A stretch of DNA of 28,056 bases from JAVBUZ01 sp031554725. GTDB lineage: Bacteria; Bacillota; Clostridia; Lachnospirales; Lachnospiraceae. The stretch covers positions 1 through 28,056 of the forward strand of contig JAVBUZ010000233.1 of NCBI GenBank assembly GCA_031554725.1, read 5' to 3'. The notes under the pieces are model-generated. The model did no database searches, was not told the origin of the DNA, and was given only the letters and a program-made list of their open reading frames with translations. Below are positions 26,053 through 28,056 of this stretch, piece after piece. The position numbers were made by a program, and so were the translations under genes. The stretch's first letter is position 1, and the number at the start of each line of letters is the position of its first letter.

Positions 26053-27645
26053 ATGTATTGTGCATATTTAAGAAAATCTCGTGCCGACCGTGATGCAGAA
26101 CTACGCGGAGAAGGCGAAACACTAGCTAGACACAAAGATATGCTTTGTGCATTGGCAGACCGCCTACATATTACTATATCCAAATTCTATCAAGAAGTAG
26201 TATCAGGTGAAACTATATCTGCACGCCCTATCATGCAAGAACTTCTTCGTGATGTAGAGCAGGAACTTTGGGAAGGTGTACTTGTTATCGAGGTGGAACG
26301 TTTGGCCAGAGGTAACACACAAGACCAAGGTATTGTTTCCGATGCCTTTAAATACTCCAATACAAAGATAATTACACTCACCAAGACTTACGACCCAACT
26401 AACGAATATGACGAAGAATATTTCGAGTTTGGCTTATTTATGTCGCGCCGAGAATACAAGACCATTAACCGTAGGCTCCAGCGTGGACGTATTGCTTCGG
26501 TACAAGAGGGTAAGTATGTCGGCAGCACTGCTCCATTTGGCTATGAACGTGTTAAGATTCCGCGCGAAAAGGGATATACACTTAGTATTATTCCCCACGA
26601 AGCCGAGGTTGTACAAATGATATTTAATTGGTACTGCATCGGTGAACTTCAAGAAGATGGTACCTATCTACCGATTGGAACCGATGTAATTGCTAGCAAA
26701 TTAGATTCCTTAAACATTAAACCTCGCGTGTCTAACCATTGGTCTAAAGCAACCATTGCTGACATGCTAAAGTGCCCTACCTACGCTGGTATGGTCCGCT
26801 TTGGTTACGACAAAGAAACAAAGGTTGTTAGAGACAGCAAGGTTGTCAAGATTAGAAAGCGTGATTCGAGTTGCGAGCTTATCCAAGGACTGCATGAACC
26901 AATTATACCTATGGACTTATTTCTACGCGCTGAACACATCAGAAACGCTAACAAAAAGAATACTGTGGTTAATACATTAGAACTGCAAAACCCCTTATCA
27001 GGATTCGTATATTGTGCGAAATGTAAATCACTTATGACAAGACTAGGAGCTAATAAGAAAAATAAGTATGATACCTTGAAATGTCCTAACAAATATTGTG
27101 ACAATGTATCTTCTCCCATGTTTCTTGTAGAAGAACAATTGCTTAAGTTTTTATACTCCTGGATAAAAGGCTACAAGCTAAAACTGCCACAAGAAAACCA
27201 TAGCCCTATAGACGCCGAAATAGCCATTCGTAGGCAACAACTATCTACTATAGAGAATGAATCAATATCTCTACAAAAACAGCTAGAGAGAGCCTATACG
27301 CTCCTTGAGCAAGGTGTCTATACTGTTGATGTATTCAAGCAACGTAATACTGCACTTCAAGCTGATATAAATAAGTTGCAACAGTCAAAAAGCACTGTCC
27401 TACGTGAACTAGAAACCTTAGAAAAAGTTAAATATAGTCAAGAGCAGTTCGTACCTGCAATAGAACATTTGCTTGATACATACCACACTAATTCTGTCAA
27501 AGCTAATAATCAGATACTAAAAGAGTTCATTGATCACGTGGACTACTTAAAAACAGAGCGAAATACACGCGGTCAGCTCCTAAACAGTAATTTCGAGCTT
27601 ACTGTATTTCCTAAAATACCTTCGCATTCATCACCTATAGCATGA
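26053..27645 (+). CDS. int: Large serine recombinase (phage integrase)
   Basis: 530 residues from ATG at 26053, chosen because GGAGGGGG lies just before; a frame from 26002 crosses this ribosome site. Residues 1-140 are the resolvase catalytic domain (AYLRKSRADR with S9 as nucleophile, then VIEVERLARGNTQD). Residues ~160-290 are the recombinase domain (GSTAPFGYER; MLKCPTYAGMVRFGY). A zinc ribbon has C321, C324, C344 and C349. Residues ~385-460 are a coiled coil. It integrates and, with a directionality factor, excises the phage. The gene ends at the presumed attachment junction. No candidate directionality factor could be named. Confidence 0.95.
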   Translation: MYCAYLRKSRADRDAELRGEGETLARHKDMLCALADRLHITISKFYQEVVSGETISARPIMQELLRDVEQELWEGVLVIEVERLARGNTQDQGIVSDAFKYSNTKIITLTKTYDPTNEYDEEYFEFGLFMSRREYKTINRRLQRGRIASVQEGKYVGSTAPFGYERVKIPREKGYTLSIIPHEAEVVQMIFNWYCIGELQEDGTYLPIGTDVIASKLDSLNIKPRVSNHWSKATIADMLKCPTYAGMVRFGYDKETKVVRDSKVVKIRKRDSSCELIQGLHEPIIPMDLFLRAEHIRNANKKNTVVNTLELQNPLSGFVYCAKCKSLMTRLGANKKNKYDTLKCPNKYCDNVSSPMFLVEEQLLKFLYSWIKGYKLKLPQENHSPIDAEIAIRRQQLSTIENESISLQKQLERAYTLLEQGVYTVDVFKQRNTALQADINKLQQSKSTVLRELETLEKVKYSQEQFVPAIEHLLDTYHTNSVKANNQILKEFIDHVDYLKTERNTRGQLLNSNFELTVFPKIPSHSSPIA

Positions 27646-27665
27646 ATGGGGCTATACCTTCGGCC
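27640..27665. other. Presumed right attachment junction (attR or attL)
   Basis: The stop codon of the integrase (27643-27645) overlaps the first codon of an open frame that encodes the middle of a GH18 protein with no start. The change from phage to host sequence must lie within about 27 bp of this point. The exact core dinucleotide cannot be read without the empty site. Confidence 0.75.
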
Positions 27666-28056
27666 CTCCGATGGCAGTTGCTCCCTTAAATAACGTTGTC
27701 AAGGTGGTTGACTATGCTCTTACTAGGATACCTGCTGAAAAAATCAGTCTAGGCATCCCCAACTACGGCTATGATTGGACCCTCCCATATGTGAAGGGTG
27801 AGTCCCAAGCTAGGACACTTGGAAGCGTAGAAGCTGTGCAGATAGCCGTTTCTCACGGTGCTACTATTGAATTTGACGAAGTTGCTCAATCGCCATTTTT
27901 TCACTATAACGATGGTGTATCGGAACATGAGGTATGGTTTGAAGATGTTAGAAGTCTAAATGCCAAATTTGCACTTGTGGCAGAAAAAAATTTGCGTGGC
28001 ATTGGTTATTGGACCATTATGCAGCTATTTCGCGCAAACTTTCTTCTTTTGGCTGA
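27644..28056 (+). pseudogene. 3' part of a GH18 spore-cortex hydrolase gene, split by the prophage
   Basis: The open frame from 27644 has no start codon; the codons before it are a stop and phage sequence. It reads EWGYTFGPPMAVAPLNNVVKVVDYAL, then GIPNYGYDWTLPYVKGE, and near the end LRGIGYWTIMQLF. These are the conserved middle and end of SleL/YaaH-type GH18 enzymes, which degrade spore cortex peptidoglycan at germination. The N-terminal LysM repeats and the GH18 catalytic strand must be on the other side of the prophage. The frame runs off the window close to its natural end. The gene is broken in the lysogen but would be restored by precise excision. Confidence 0.88.

Noticed and set aside
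27600..27665. Reading the integrase and GH18 frames as one fused gene.
   Set aside because: They are in different frames and the integrase stop lies at the junction.

Overview
The window is most of a temperate phage genome (prophage) in a low-GC, spore-forming Firmicute, probably a Clostridia-class host such as a Lachnospiraceae. The host assignment rests on low GC, strong AGGAGG-type ribosome sites, Firmicute-type phage families, and on the right edge (27644-28056). There a large serine recombinase gene ends directly against the 3' half of a GH18 spore-cortex hydrolase gene (SleL/YaaH type). That point reads as the right attachment junction, so this phage has split a sporulation gene; the left junction is outside the window.

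Layout, right to left (lytic genes run on the minus strand). 27645-24383: integrase, a TM2 membrane protein, an ImmA/IrrE-type peptidase and an XRE repressor, all rightward (lysogeny module). 24217-20000: Cro-like protein, small early genes and three rightward single-gene cassettes with their own promoters. 20489-14875: recombination/replication block (Gp157-like, Sak4-like ATPase, SSB-like protein, ERCC4 nuclease, CHC2 primase, DUF927 helicase), ending in an iteron cluster that looks like an origin. 14862-12389: small unknown genes, an endonuclease-like gene and a rightward membrane-protein cassette. 12450-12117: a second XRE repressor with its own operator pair. 11344-10097: a ribbon-helix-helix gene, an antisense RNA candidate and an antirepressor, resembling P22 immI. 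9998-8934: two membrane-anchored accessory proteins. 8888-605: a late-type promoter, a terminator, TerS, TerL, portal, a 1041-residue fibre and a minor capsid protein with a C-terminal nuclease toxin domain. 575-64: a compact candidate structured RNA, a Cys-rich KTR zinc ribbon and a divergent initiator tRNA.

How it works together: repressor 1 sits on operators that fill the spacer of the leftward early promoter. Repressor 2 does the same at a second promoter, and the antirepressor module probably feeds into this switch. The replication genes act at the iterons. Packaging genes sit behind a promoter-terminator pair that implies antitermination or read-through control. At least three endonuclease-type genes (one HNH, two of a Cys-rich family) plus a lone NUMOD4 gene are scattered through the early region.

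The items most worth following are the arc/antisense/ant module, the 103-nt structured element after the toxin-bearing capsid gene, the promoter-terminator cassettes, the iteron origin, the AUA-start minor capsid gene close to a phage-type initiator tRNA, and the interrupted sporulation gene.
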